From Bacteroidales bacterium (GTDB lineage: Bacteria; Bacteroidota; Bacteroidia; Bacteroidales; UBA932), in contig JAFUVY010000002.1 of the NCBI GenBank assembly GCA_017477335.1, positions 1 through 41,876 on the forward strand: a stretch of DNA of 41,876 nt, read 5' to 3'. The notes under the pieces were generated by a model, which ran no database searches, was not told where the DNA came from, and saw only the letters and a program-made list of their open reading frames with translations. Positions 8,678 to 17,152 of this stretch are shown here, piece by piece; the stretch's first letter is position 1, and every line of letters starts with the position of its first letter. Made by a program: the position numbers and the translations under genes.

Positions 8678-9250
8678 ATGAACAGACTTATAGATTTCGA
8701 CCTCCGGGAATCCAGGGAAATGCTGGAGGCCTTTCTGGAAACCCCGGACACCGTCCCTTCCATTGAAGAGGCGGCGTCGATATGCATAGAAGCCATCGGC
8801 TCAGGGCACAAGATCCTCAGCTGCGGCAACGGCGGCTCCATGTGCGACGCCTCCCATTTTGCAGAAGAGCTTACGGGCCGATACCGCGGTCACCGGCGCA
8901 GTTTCCCGGCCATAGCCATCAACGACCCGGCCTACCTCACCTGCACCTGCAACGATTATTCTTACGAGGATGCGTTCTCCCGTTTTGTGTCTGGTGTGGG
9001 TTGCCCCGGGGACGTGCTGCTTGCCATAAGCACCAGCGGGAAATCGGCCAATGTACTGAAGGCCGCCAGGGAAGCCCACGCCGCGGGAATGAAGGTGGTG
9101 GCCCTGACCGGCCCGGCCGGAAATCCCCTTTCTACCCTTGCCGATGTTGCCGTATGCACCCCGCCGGCACCGCATTCGGACCGGATCCAGGAGTTGCATA
9201 TCAAGGTGATTCACATCCTCATCCACGCCATAGAAGAGGCCCTAGGCTGA
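8678..9250 (+). CDS. gmhA: Sedoheptulose-7-phosphate isomerase GmhA
   Basis: Cytoplasmic SIS-domain enzyme that converts sedoheptulose 7-phosphate to glycero-manno-heptose 7-phosphate, the first step to ADP-heptose for the LPS core. Seen: S-C-G-N-G-G-S near residue 49, S-H-F-A-E-E-L, and L-A-I-S-T-S-G-K-S-x-N-V near residue 115, the phosphate-binding SIS motifs; 190 residues is typical. The ATG at 8678 is chosen because the only longer start is a TTG inside the previous gene. It is the last gene of the operon, and its 3' end overlaps the convergent TerB-like gene by 9 nt. No other heptose gene lies nearby. Confidence 0.9.
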   Translation: MNRLIDFDLRESREMLEAFLETPDTVPSIEEAASICIEAIGSGHKILSCGNGGSMCDASHFAEELTGRYRGHRRSFPAIAINDPAYLTCTCNDYSYEDAFSRFVSGVGCPGDVLLAISTSGKSANVLKAAREAHAAGMKVVALTGPAGNPLSTLADVAVCTPPAPHSDRIQELHIKVIHILIHAIEEALG

Positions 9251-10126
9251 TTTCCCTGTCAGGGAGTCAAGGGCCGTCAGGGCAGTGACAAGATAGCGGC
9301 GGGAAAGACCGGGCTGTTCTTCTCCAACAACAAAGACGCCGTTGTCAAGGGCGTATAGTTCATTGAGGAGAATCTTTACGAAGCTCTTGTAGTTGAAGCC
9401 CATAAGGGTTTTGTCATCGTGCTCAAGCACAAAGAAAACCGGGCCGTAGATGTCCTTTCCGGCAACCACGGAACCGGCCCTGTTGAGCTTGGGGTCGGAC
9501 CAGTAGTCCTTATTTGCATACACCATGATAAGATGCCATCCTTTGCTAAAGCCAAGCTTGGCGTTGAGGTGTTCCAAAGTGCTTGAATTCCTGTAGAACT
9601 GGAGCGTTTCGGCATCCCGGAACCATTGAAAGACTTTCTCCCTTACATTGGCGTTACGGTCATACTGGACGTATTCTACGTAGCCGTCGCAGATACTCTC
9701 GTTGACACGCCTGTAATTTATGGTCACGCAGGTCTGCTTGTCAAACTTGAAGTCACTCTCCGTGCCCTCAAGGTTGTGCTCCGGAAGGCCGCACTTATCT
9801 ACAATGTCCCAGTAGAGGCTGCTCTCGTTCTCTTCCAGGTTGCCATCGGCAACAACGGTTTTAGCAAAGAAGTTGGACGCCCACTGCTTCTCGGTGGGAC
9901 CGAAGGCCGCAATGTGCCTGATTGCGTCCATGGGCTGCATGTTCATGCCGTCACTTACGTACTCCCTCAGGAGATCATCCTGGCCTTCAAAATCGTACTG
10001 GTCCCTGAGGGATTTGATGATGGCGCCCATTTCGTCGTCAGTGATATTTCCGTCTGCATTGGCCAGGTGAACCGCCAGGCAGATAACGGATGCAAGGTCG
10101 TCGTAAGATAAATTCAGATTTGCCAT
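9242..10126 (-). CDS. TerB-like domain protein
   Basis: A 294-residue soluble protein with an N-terminal TerB/DjlA-like helical domain (about residues 1-120). Two short acidic loops, A-N-A-D-G-N-I-T-D-D-E and V-V-A-D-G-N-L-E-E-N-E, resemble the paired metal-binding Asp-rich motifs of that fold. The rest, up to the C-terminus, is mixed alpha/beta and not recognised. There is no signal peptide or membrane segment. It starts 11 nt after the MscS-family gene stops and is probably co-transcribed with it. A link to envelope stress is only suggested by that neighbour. Tellurite resistance should not be assumed from the fold name. Confidence 0.65.
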   Translation of the reverse strand: MANLNLSYDDLASVICLAVHLANADGNITDDEMGAIIKSLRDQYDFEGQDDLLREYVSDGMNMQPMDAIRHIAAFGPTEKQWASNFFAKTVVADGNLEENESSLYWDIVDKCGLPEHNLEGTESDFKFDKQTCVTINYRRVNESICDGYVEYVQYDRNANVREKVFQWFRDAETLQFYRNSSTLEHLNAKLGFSKGWHLIMVYANKDYWSDPKLNRAGSVVAGKDIYGPVFFVLEHDDKTLMGFNYKSFVKILLNELYALDNGVFVVGEEQPGLSRRYLVTALTALDSLTGKSA

Positions 10127-10137
10127 AGCTTTATGTG

Positions 10138-12807
10138 TTAATTAATCATGTGAATGTCGCGCTGCGGGAACGGGATGGTTATGCCACCTTCGTTCAAGGT
10201 CTTGTAAATTAGTTCCTTGCACCGCTCTATGTAGCCTATCCGTTCCGGCTGCAGTACATACTGCTTCACGAAAACGTCCACGGAACTCTCTCCGAATTCG
10301 CCAAAACGGATGTATATGCCATACGTAGGCTCAACCACGTCCCTGCCATAGGCGTCTTTTGTTTTCAGGGGCTCCAGCCCTTTCTCCAAAAGTTCCCTTA
10401 CCCGCTGGAAATCAGTGCCATATGCCACTCCCACCTTGATTGTGGTAAGTTCATAGGGATTGTTCCTGGTGAGGTTCGTGAAGTTCTTGCCGAACAGCGA
10501 AGAGTTCAGGAATGCCACCTGGGTGCCGTTGATGGTTTCCACAAGGGTGGTCTGGTAATTGATGTCCGTGACCTTGCCCCTCACTCCGTCGCACTCTATC
10601 CAGTCACCAACCCGCAGGCGGCCGCCCATGAGCTGGATACCGTAGATGAAGTTGTTGATGATATCCTTAAGGGCAAGACCGATACCCGCCGACAGACCGC
10701 CGGCTATCAGACCCAGGGATCCGGTGGGGATATGCAGGGTTGTTATGGCAAGGTCTGCGTAGATAAACCAGATGAATACGGAGATAAGGCTGTTGCCAAG
10801 CGAGAGATTAATCTCGTTGCTGCGGATGACGGTCCTATTGTACTTGCGCAGGAAGCGACGGTATGTGAGAACTTGCCAAACGGTATGGACGGCCTTGTCC
10901 ACATAGCGGAATATGCAGAACATGGCTCCCAGCAGCAGCAGGTTGTAAAGGGAAACTCGGAAACCGTCCGCACCGCCCTGGCGGAAGAACGGATCTACGA
11001 AAATCTTCTGGTACAAATCGTCAAACTCGAAGATATTCAAGGCCCAGCCAAGGCAGGTGGGAATGGAAAACATTACCAGAATAGGAATGATCACTCCCCG
11101 GACAAGGTCGTAGAACCAGGTTACACTGAACAGCAGCTGCTCCTTGGCCGGCCCCGTCACATAGTTAACCTTTTCTTTATATGCCGATATCTTATTATCC
11201 AGACGTCCCACCTTATACATAACCATAAAGGACCGGACAGATGCAATTGTAAGGATAAGCGCCAGTTGGAAGTACCACCAAACCAGAATGATAAGGGCCA
11301 GGAACACATATCCCGCCCAGCCGCAGACGGCGGCAACAGCCGTAACGCCGAAGGAGAACCAGCCGATTACCATATCCGTCCGGTCTGTTTTCCTGCCACG
11401 CAGCAAATTGACGGTCAGCTGCCACAGCACCATTGCAAGGAGCAGGGGCGGAAGGAAGAAATTCAAAAAGGCGTTGGGGACAAACAGTACCCGGCAGGTT
11501 ATCACGAACAGGGCCGTACAAATGGTCGGCAGGTATATCCGCATACTGTTTTTGAGATTCTCCGGCTTCAGGCGGATGACAAGCGCCGTCGTAATTGCCA
11601 TCAGCAGCCAGAAGAAGCTGTGCATGATGCTTACGCCTTTGCGTACAATATCATCGTTGGAACTTTCATAGCTAAGGGCGACAAACAGGATGCAGGCAAG
11701 CAGAAGGGCAATATAACGTCTCTGCTCTCCCGCCACCAACCTTCCTATCGGCTTTACAAAACGGCAAAGCAGCATCACGATGAGGGCACAAAGTCCCCAT
11801 AGCAGGAAGAACGCCAGGATATAGACGACCAGCCAGTAAATCTTGCTGGAATTTACCAGTTGGTTGTCATTGGCAATCTCCTGCCTAGTATAGTCAAGTT
11901 CTTTGTCGGAGAAGACATTCCGCAAAAAGGAGGAACTGTATTTTTCGCCCATCGCCCTCCGCATCTCGTTCCAATATGCACCAGGGCTGGCAAGGACGGT
12001 TCTCCAGGGAGTCTGTCCCTCCACAAACACTTTCTTTTCCAGCAGGTTGTAGTAATCTCTGGCGTAAGAGTACGACTCGTCCATGCGCAGGCGGGCTTCC
12101 CGGTAATGCGTGCTGTCTGCCATCACCTGTTCACGGGTCTGGGCATACATTTTCAGAAGCTCAGAGGCGTACAGAAGGCATGAGTCACGATCCACCTGTC
12201 CGGATTCGCTCAAGATGAACGGCGGGGCGGCCGATGTCCCCGAGGTAGTATCCTGCACCTCATTCATGGCGACAATGGCGTCCACTTTTTCTTGCAGTTC
12301 CTGCACCAGGAGGCTTTCGTTAAGCATCAGGTGGGCGTCCAGGGTATCGTTGTGATAAGCCAGGCTGTCCGGCACCACCTTTACGTCCCTCAGTTCCGGG
12401 GGAAGGCGCCGGAGCGACTCTATCAGGCGGGCATACCTGTCAATCTCCACATCCAGGCTGGCTACGATGCGGTCATATGGAGTGCGGGTTTTGTTGAAAT
12501 CCTTGTATTCCTTAGTGACTTTCTCCAGGGCATAAGATATGTCAAAAGTGTATTCCTGCTTCTGGGAATACAGCATCAGTGACAGGTCGTTGCTCTTTTT
12601 GACGATGTCCACCATCTGCTTGTGCTGGACTTCGTTCTTTGCAAGCAGTTGCCGCTGAATCTTGGATAACTGTCTATACTCGTGCGAGAGCTCCCTTCTC
12701 AGATTGGAAAGCGTCGCATCCAAATCCATACCCGTAAAAACAGCCGCCGCCGGCACTGCCGCCAGAAGCACTGAAATCAGTATGCAAAAGATTTTTCGTT
12801 TTTTCAT
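10138..12807 (-). CDS. Large mechanosensitive ion channel, MscS family (MscK/MscM-like)
   Basis: Inner-membrane channel that opens under membrane tension to release solutes on osmotic downshock. The 889 residues comprise a signal-like N-terminus, a long periplasmic coiled-coil region (about 25-300), several membrane helices (about 320-720) and a C-terminal MscS core. In the core, G-G-L-S-A-G-I-G-L-A-L-K-D is the pore helix; it is followed by the beta domain (V-G-D-W-I-E-C-D-G-V-R-G-K-V) and the alpha/beta cage. The domain order matches MscK- and YbdG-like giants rather than the short MscS. A well-formed promoter lies 17 nt upstream, and the TerB-like gene follows in the same transcript. Confidence 0.9.
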   Translation of the reverse strand: MKKRKIFCILISVLLAAVPAAAVFTGMDLDATLSNLRRELSHEYRQLSKIQRQLLAKNEVQHKQMVDIVKKSNDLSLMLYSQKQEYTFDISYALEKVTKEYKDFNKTRTPYDRIVASLDVEIDRYARLIESLRRLPPELRDVKVVPDSLAYHNDTLDAHLMLNESLLVQELQEKVDAIVAMNEVQDTTSGTSAAPPFILSESGQVDRDSCLLYASELLKMYAQTREQVMADSTHYREARLRMDESYSYARDYYNLLEKKVFVEGQTPWRTVLASPGAYWNEMRRAMGEKYSSSFLRNVFSDKELDYTRQEIANDNQLVNSSKIYWLVVYILAFFLLWGLCALIVMLLCRFVKPIGRLVAGEQRRYIALLLACILFVALSYESSNDDIVRKGVSIMHSFFWLLMAITTALVIRLKPENLKNSMRIYLPTICTALFVITCRVLFVPNAFLNFFLPPLLLAMVLWQLTVNLLRGRKTDRTDMVIGWFSFGVTAVAAVCGWAGYVFLALIILVWWYFQLALILTIASVRSFMVMYKVGRLDNKISAYKEKVNYVTGPAKEQLLFSVTWFYDLVRGVIIPILVMFSIPTCLGWALNIFEFDDLYQKIFVDPFFRQGGADGFRVSLYNLLLLGAMFCIFRYVDKAVHTVWQVLTYRRFLRKYNRTVIRSNEINLSLGNSLISVFIWFIYADLAITTLHIPTGSLGLIAGGLSAGIGLALKDIINNFIYGIQLMGGRLRVGDWIECDGVRGKVTDINYQTTLVETINGTQVAFLNSSLFGKNFTNLTRNNPYELTTIKVGVAYGTDFQRVRELLEKGLEPLKTKDAYGRDVVEPTYGIYIRFGEFGESSVDVFVKQYVLQPERIGYIERCKELIYKTLNEGGITIPFPQRDIHMIN

Positions 12808-12824
12808 ACTCAGACTTTAACCAC

Positions 12825-12854
12825 CAAAAATAGCAATTATTATCCGAAAAACAA
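12825..12854 (-). promoter_or_regulatory. Promoter of the MscS-TerB operon
   Basis: Minus strand: TTG at 12852-12854, 19 nt, then TATTTTTG at 12825-12832. This matches the Bacteroidota -33/-7 promoter with ideal spacing. The -7 box ends 17 nt before the ATG at 12807. Confidence 0.7.
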
Positions 12855-12930
12855 TACCGGCATGCACCTGCTCGCATTTTTGTGGTAGCATCCTGGTCAC
12901 TCCTGTAATTCCACAAAAAAAGGGTGACCT
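12855..12930. other. Spacer with a 9-bp inverted repeat
   Basis: Between the MscS promoter and repeat copy A. TTTTTGTGG at 12877-12885 and CCACAAAAA at 12911-12919 form an inverted repeat, with a second GGTCAC/GTGACC pair overlapping it. It could be the edge of an old insertion; no gene is seen. Confidence 0.35.
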
Positions 12931-13110
12931 AAGGGTAGGGGGAGGGCCCGTTGGATACAAGTTCCCCTGGAGGGTATCCCTTCCTCCTCCCAACTTTAAG
13001 GGTGCTACTAACGTCCCAGTAAGTGGGACGTTAGTAGCGATAATGGGGGTAAAATGACACTGACGGTCCATTAAGTGGGACGTTAGTAGCACCTGGGCAG
13101 TGATAGAAAC
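12931..13110. repeat. Dispersed structured repeat, copy A (short form)
   Basis: About 180 bp nearly identical to 29504-29751, apart from roughly 65 bp missing near 12964. The core 13001-13093 is bounded by an 18-bp perfect inverted repeat: GGTGCTACTAACGTCCCA at 13001-13018 and its reverse complement at 13076-13093. A third, inner copy of the right arm lies at 13024-13038. The left arm can thus form a tight hairpin with the inner arm or a larger one with the outer arm. Copy A keeps only the right half of a longer inverted repeat seen in copy B (12964-12990). A GTG-started reading frame runs through it but does not look like a gene. Confidence 0.8.
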
Positions 13111-13122
13111 ACTTTTTTAGGC

Positions 13123-13260
13123 TGAAAAATAAGAAAGGAGGAGACTAAAAAAAGATTCTTCACTTCGTTCAGAATGACAGTCTCATGTCATTCTGAGGCA
13201 GGTTCACCTGCCGAAGAATCTACTTTTTAGTCACCTCCAGCACCTGTGAAAAATAAGAAA
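13123..13260. repeat. Three-way hairpin element flanked by a 14-bp direct repeat
   Basis: TGAAAAATAAGAAA occurs exactly at 13123-13136 and 13247-13260. Between the two copies, 13137-13161 pairs with 13213-13238 (GGAGG, GACTAAAAA and AGATTCTTC with their complements). Inside are two side hairpins: 13169-13179 with 13186-13196 (TCAGAATGACA) and 13197-13202 with 13207-13212 (GGCAGG). The inner motif resembles a TTCAGAATGACA-type palindrome that recurs in intergenic DNA of many bacteria. The direct repeats could be a target-site duplication or a recombination footprint. Confidence 0.7.
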
Positions 13261-13300
13261 CCCCCTTCTGAAATACTCAGAAAGGGGTTTTTGTTTGTTT
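13261..13300. terminator. Intrinsic terminator downstream of tRNA-Ser (possibly bidirectional)
   Basis: CCCC-TTCTGA at 13262-13271 pairs with TCAGAA-A-GGGG at 13277-13287 (one bulge). It is followed by T-rich sequence on the plus strand and by GTTTCTTATTTTT on the minus strand. It lies just after the 3' end of the minus-strand tRNA. Confidence 0.65.
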
Positions 13301-13305
13301 GAAGG

Positions 13306-13394
13306 CGGAGGGGACGAGATTCGAACTCGTGGTACAGAATAACCCGTACGGCAGTTTAGCAAACTGCTGGTTTCAGCCACTCACCCACCCCTCC
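13306..13394 (-). tRNA. tRNA-Ser (anticodon GCT)
   Basis: Reads AGC and AGU codons. On the minus strand the 5' end is GGAGGGG (from 13394), pairing with CCCCTCC before the discriminator G at 13306. The anticodon loop T-T-T-G-C-T-A-A-A gives GCT. A long variable arm, typical of serine tRNAs, and a T arm with the loop TTCGAAT are visible. It is 89 nt long and the CCA end is not encoded. The gene has its own promoter and terminator. Confidence 0.95.
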
Positions 13395-13401
13395 GGGACT
13401 G

Positions 13402-13431
13402 CAAAGATACTAAAAACTTGACAAACCACAA
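13402..13431 (-). promoter_or_regulatory. Promoter of tRNA-Ser
   Basis: Minus strand: TTG at 13429-13431, 19 nt, then TATCTTTG at 13402-13409 followed by C. Only 7 nt lie between the -7 box and the mature tRNA 5' end, so transcription must start within those 7 nt. This calibrates box-to-start distance for other genes in the window. Confidence 0.75.
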
Positions 13432-13468
13432 TATTTTGTAAAATAATTTGTCATTATTATGATTGTGA

Positions 13469-15625
13469 TCAGGCGCTCCTGACCACAACCTGACCGCCAA
13501 CAGCGTCCACAATCACGGAAGAGTCCTTCTTTATGCTGCCCTCCAGGATGTTTTTTGCCAGAAGGTTCACAAGTTCCTTCTGCATGAGCCTCTTAACGGG
13601 ACGGGCTCCGTAGGAAGGGTCATAGCCGGCATCGGCCATGTGATCCTCGAAGGCGGGAGTGAACTCCAGGGAGATTCCGCTGTCGGATAGCCTGGTCCTG
13701 AGCTCTTCCTCCTGGATGTGGAGGATGTCGCGGATATCGGCCTTGGTAAGAGGGTCAAACATAATGATTTCGTCTATCCTGTTCAGGAATTCCGGACGTA
13801 CGGTCTGCCGAAGGACATCCAGTACGCGGGCGGAACACTCGTCCAGCATGCTGCGGCGCGTTGCGATTGCCTGCATGTCCAGTCCGTTAACCTCCGGAAG
13901 CTTTTCCATGTAACTCTGGATAATCTCCGCCCCGGCGTTGGAAGTCATGATAAGGATGGTGTTCTTGAAGTCCACCGTGCGGCCCTTGTTGTCGGTAAGA
14001 CGGCCGTCGTCCAGGACCTGCAGAAGCACGTTGAAAACGTCCGGATGGGCTTTCTCAATCTCGTCCAGCAGTATCACGGAGTAGGGTTTGCGCCTTACGG
14101 CTTCCGTGAGCTGACCGCCCTCGTCGTATCCTACATATCCCGGAGGCGCGCCCACCAGCCTTGAGACGGTGTGCCGCTCCTGATACTCGGACATGTCAAT
14201 CCTGGTCATCATGTTCTCGTCATTGAACAGGAATTCCGCCAGGGCCTTTGCCAGTTCCGTCTTACCCACGCCGGTGGTTCCCATGAAAAGGAAACTGCCG
14301 ATGGGCCTTTTCCCGTTGGACAGCCCGGCCCTTGAACGGCGCACGGCATCGGCCACTGCCTTGATGGCGTAATCCTGGCCCACCACGCGTTTGTGCAACT
14401 GCTCTTCCATGCGGAGCAGTTTGTCTTTCTCGCTTTCCAGCATCCTCTTTACCGGGATGCCGGTCCACTTGGCTACAACCTCCGCAATGTCTTCCGGGGT
14501 AACAGCTTCAGTGACAAGAGGTTCCTTTATGGACTCTGCCTTGGCTCCCAGTGCGTCGATGTCCTTCTGCACCTGGGCCATGCGGCCGTAGCGGATTTCT
14601 GCAACCTTGGCATAGTCTCCGTTGCGCTCCGCCGTCTTGGCCTGGAGACGCAGGTCTTCCATTTCCTGACGGGCGTTCTGCAGGCCGCCAAGGATTTCCT
14701 TCTCGCTGTTCCACTTCTGCATGAGGACGTCCCTTTGGGCACGCAGGTCTTTGAGCTCCTCCTCCATCTTGGAGAGTTTTGCACTGGTCCCCTCGCGTTT
14801 AACCGCCTCGCGTTCAATCTCTTTCTGCCTTATGGCGCTGTTCAGATTGTCAATGGGCTCCGGGACGGAATTCATTTCCAGACGCAGTTTGGATGCCGCC
14901 TCGTCCACAAGGTCTATAGCCTTGTCCGGCAGGAAGCGGGAAGTGATGTAACGGTGGGAAAGGTTCACGGCAGCAATGAGAGCGTCGTCCTCTATGCGCA
15001 CCTTGTGATGGTTCTCGTACCTCTCCTTAAGGCCTCGCAGGATTGCCACGGATTCGGCCGGGGTAGGTTCGTCCACCATGACCATCTGGAATCGGCGTTC
15101 CAGGGCCTTGTCGGCCTCAAAGTACTTCTGGTATTCGTCCAGAGTGGTTGAGCCGATGGTCCTGAGCTCGCCCCTTGCCAGGGCCGGCTTCAGGATGTTG
15201 GAAGCATCCATGGCCCCGCCGGACCGGCCTGCACCCACAAGGGTGTGAATCTCGTCTATGAACAGGATAATCTCGCCTGCGCTGTCCACGACTTCTTTCA
15301 CGACACCTTTCAGACGCTCTTCAAACTCTCCCTGGTATTTTGCACCCGCTATGAGGGCGCCCATGTCCAGGGAGTACACCTTCTTATTCTTCAGGTTCTC
15401 AGGAACCTGTCCGTTTACAATGTTCTGGGCTATACCTTCCGATATTGCCGTCTTGCCCACGCCCGGTTCTCCCACCAGGATAGGGTTGTTCTTGGTCCTG
15501 CGGGAAAGAATCTGAAGCACTCGGCGAATTTCATCGTCACGGCCAATCACGGGATCCAGTTTCCCCTGGGCCGCCCTTTCGTTAAGATTGATTGCAAATT
15601 TTTGCAGTAATGTGTTTTCTGCCAT
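13469..15625 (-). CDS. clpB: ClpB disaggregase lacking the N-terminal domain
   Basis: Hexameric AAA+ chaperone that works with DnaK to pull apart protein aggregates. Seen: first AAA domain with Walker A G-E-P-G-V-G-K-T (52-59) and Walker B L-F-I-D-E-I-H (about 121-127); the long ClpB middle coiled coil (about 250-370); second AAA domain with G-T-T-G-V-G-K-T near residue 450; and a C-terminal domain. The 718 residues begin just before the first AAA domain (K-L-D-P-V-I-G-R-D at 22-30), so the usual 140-150-residue N domain is absent. The start is firm: AGGAGAA precedes the ATG, and the secG terminator lies directly upstream. It corresponds to the short ClpB form made elsewhere by internal initiation. 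No TAnnTTTG box is seen. Confidence 0.93.
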   Translation of the reverse strand: MAENTLLQKFAINLNERAAQGKLDPVIGRDDEIRRVLQILSRRTKNNPILVGEPGVGKTAISEGIAQNIVNGQVPENLKNKKVYSLDMGALIAGAKYQGEFEERLKGVVKEVVDSAGEIILFIDEIHTLVGAGRSGGAMDASNILKPALARGELRTIGSTTLDEYQKYFEADKALERRFQMVMVDEPTPAESVAILRGLKERYENHHKVRIEDDALIAAVNLSHRYITSRFLPDKAIDLVDEAASKLRLEMNSVPEPIDNLNSAIRQKEIEREAVKREGTSAKLSKMEEELKDLRAQRDVLMQKWNSEKEILGGLQNARQEMEDLRLQAKTAERNGDYAKVAEIRYGRMAQVQKDIDALGAKAESIKEPLVTEAVTPEDIAEVVAKWTGIPVKRMLESEKDKLLRMEEQLHKRVVGQDYAIKAVADAVRRSRAGLSNGKRPIGSFLFMGTTGVGKTELAKALAEFLFNDENMMTRIDMSEYQERHTVSRLVGAPPGYVGYDEGGQLTEAVRRKPYSVILLDEIEKAHPDVFNVLLQVLDDGRLTDNKGRTVDFKNTILIMTSNAGAEIIQSYMEKLPEVNGLDMQAIATRRSMLDECSARVLDVLRQTVRPEFLNRIDEIIMFDPLTKADIRDILHIQEEELRTRLSDSGISLEFTPAFEDHMADAGYDPSYGARPVKRLMQKELVNLLAKNILEGSIKKDSSVIVDAVGGQVVVRSA

Positions 15626-15650
15626 AATTCATTCTCCTTTTTTCCCGCAT

Positions 15651-15686
15651 AAAAAAACCGTTCGCCCGGTTTTGCGGGCAAACGGT
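15651..15686 (-). terminator. Intrinsic terminator of the secG operon
   Basis: On the minus strand ACCGTTTGCCCG pairs with CGGGCGAACGGT around a short loop (15657-15686), followed by seven T (15651-15657). A second small hairpin (GTTCCC/GGGAAC, 15701-15718) lies between it and the secG stop. Confidence 0.85.
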
Positions 15687-15736
15687 ATCTTTCAATCTTT
15701 GTTCCCCTGCCTGGGAACTGACAATTTGGCAGTAAA

Positions 15737-16105
15737 TTACTCTGCAGGAGTCTCTGCCGGAGTCTCTTCGGTCTCGGGGTTGGAGAACTCGAATTCGGGA
15801 GCGGCCTCTTCCGTTACTTCTGTCTGGGAAGCGATCTCGGAGCCGAGGGAGTCGTTGATTCCGCGTGCGGTGTTGCTGCGGCCGGCGAATACGGTGCAGA
15901 TGCTTGCAACCAGGATAAAGCTTACGAGCCACCAGGTGGCCTTTTCAAGGATGGTTGCTGTCTGGCGTACGCCAAGGGTCTGGTTTGCCGATGTGAAATT
16001 GCTGGCAATTCCGCCTTCCTTGCCGTTCTGAAGCAGAACAACTGCAATGAGAAGGATGGCTGCAATGATGATGAGGACAACCAAAATTGTGAAAATTGCG
16101 TTCAT
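15737..16105 (-). CDS. secG: Preprotein translocase subunit SecG
   Basis: Small inner-membrane subunit of the SecYEG channel that assists SecA-driven export. The 122 residues have two membrane helices (about 5-25 and 56-76) joined by a loop with L-L-Q-N-G-K-E-G-G and a polar stretch, the classic SecG layout. The C-terminal tail (about 85-122) is rich in Glu, Thr and Pro and of low complexity, as often seen in Bacteroidota. It is the last gene of the sigma-54 activator, LptE, TPR-like, SecG operon, 13 nt after its neighbour, with a terminator behind. Confidence 0.92.
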   Translation of the reverse strand: MNAIFTILVVLIIIAAILLIAVVLLQNGKEGGIASNFTSANQTLGVRQTATILEKATWWLVSFILVASICTVFAGRSNTARGINDSLGSEIASQTEVTEEAAPEFEFSNPETEETPAETPAE

Positions 16106-16118
16106 ATCTGTTTAAATT

Positions 16119-16661
16119 TTAATTCAATTTGTCAATAAGGGATGCAAAGTAAGCACTTTTTTCCGGAATATCCAAAATCAGCCGGGAATAAATGCGACGG
16201 GCTTCCTCCGTCCGGCCCTGTTCCACAAAGATTGAGGCAAGGGTTTCCGTAGTGAAAAGGTCCGCGATGTCGGTGGTCTGCCCGTTGTCGGCCCCGGGTG
16301 CGGGAGAGTCCCCCACCGCCAGGCGGCTGAAGATGCCGTCCCCGCTTCTGCGGGCCGAATCGTACTGCGTCTGGGAGAAGTAGTCTCCACCTACGACGTG
16401 CACGGCGGGGGCCTCCGGTTCGTCGGTGGTGTCCGGGGTGGTGGTGTCGTGGTAATCGGCCGATTCGTACACCTTTGCAAGCGAGGCTATCTTGCCCCTG
16501 TCCGCCACATAAAGGGCGTGGGCGGCGAATTCCTCCGCACTCCATGCCTGGCCCATCCTGCGGCACAGCTCTATGCGGGCGGCTCCGTACCAGGGGTACA
16601 GGTTCACCACTCCGGAGAGTTCGTCAAGCGTAAGCGAGTGTATGTCTATGAATCCTACCAT
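16119..16661 (-). CDS. Small TPR-like protein of the LptE-SecG operon
   Basis: A 180-residue soluble protein without a signal peptide. Two helical tracts carry single TPR-like units: residues about 10-60 (L-Y-P-W-Y-G-A-A-R) and the last 45 residues (L-A-S-I-F-V-E-Q-G-R-T-E-E-A-R-R-I-Y-S-R), separated by an acidic, Thr/Pro-rich linker. The start at 16661 (M-V-G-F-I) overlaps the lptE stop by 7 nt and is preferred over longer upstream starts. A protein of this kind often sits between lptE and secG in Bacteroidales. Its role is unknown; a part in envelope export is suggested only by position. Confidence 0.75.
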   Translation of the reverse strand: MVGFIDIHSLTLDELSGVVNLYPWYGAARIELCRRMGQAWSAEEFAAHALYVADRGKIASLAKVYESADYHDTTTPDTTDEPEAPAVHVVGGDYFSQTQYDSARRSGDGIFSRLAVGDSPAPGADNGQTTDIADLFTTETLASIFVEQGRTEEARRIYSRLILDIPEKSAYFASLIDKLN

Positions 16662-17152
16662 TGTGCTACGGTTGCGTTGAAAATGTCTTCCACGAGCTTT
16701 TCTACAATGCTGTCGCAAAGTCCGGCCTCCACGGCATCCAGAGAGAGATTGGAATCAAAATCCTCGTAGGCGGAGAAGGACTTCTTTACGTCGTCTTCCG
16801 GGTATTTCTTGTTTGTGAAAACCACATTCACGGTTACGGTGAGGCGGGTCTGGGCGGCAAATTCATCGGCAGTGACGGCGGTGGCCTTGGTGTCGTAGCC
16901 GGTTATTTCGCATACCAGGTCCAGGTCTGCGTCCATTTCCACCTGCTCCAGGGAGGTGAGCTTTCGGAACTTGTCCTGAAGGGCCTCGGTCATCAGGTTG
17001 GAAAGGGAAGGATTCACTCTCAGGGCCTTGTATTCCACATAAGGTATGGAGATGGTCTTTACGTCCGGCTGTATGGATGTGCCGGAGAAAGAGTAAATCC
17101 CGCAGGAGGCCGTCAGCAGCACTGCGGCTATTACATATATGAGGCGTTTCAT
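16655..17152 (-). CDS. lptE: LptE-family LPS assembly lipoprotein
   Basis: Outer-membrane lipoprotein that plugs the LptD barrel and helps insert LPS into the outer leaflet. Seen: lipobox L-T-A-S-C with Cys17, then G-I-Y-S-F-S-G, and the I-P-Y-V-E-Y-K / N-P-S-L-S-N-L-M-T-E-A-L-Q-D-K-F pattern typical of the Bacteroidota LptE family. 165 residues is normal. Its ATG overlaps the stop of the sigma-54 activator by 4 nt and its stop overlaps the TPR-like gene by 7 nt, so the three are translationally linked. LptD is not in this window, but an OstA-like LPS protein is encoded at 37978. Confidence 0.88.
   Translation of the reverse strand: MKRLIYVIAAVLLTASCGIYSFSGTSIQPDVKTISIPYVEYKALRVNPSLSNLMTEALQDKFRKLTSLEQVEMDADLDLVCEITGYDTKATAVTADEFAAQTRLTVTVNVVFTNKKYPEDDVKKSFSAYEDFDSNLSLDAVEAGLCDSIVEKLVEDIFNATVAQW

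Noticed and set aside
12817..13092. 91-residue minus-strand frame through repeat copy A, matched by a 112-residue frame at 29395-29733
   Set aside because: Both start with GTG inside the repeat arm; nearly all differences between the copies change the amino acid, while the hairpins are kept. Better explained by the repeat.
12931..13260. CRISPR array or retron-type non-coding RNA
   Set aside because: No regular direct repeats with spacers and no reverse transcriptase or Cas gene nearby.
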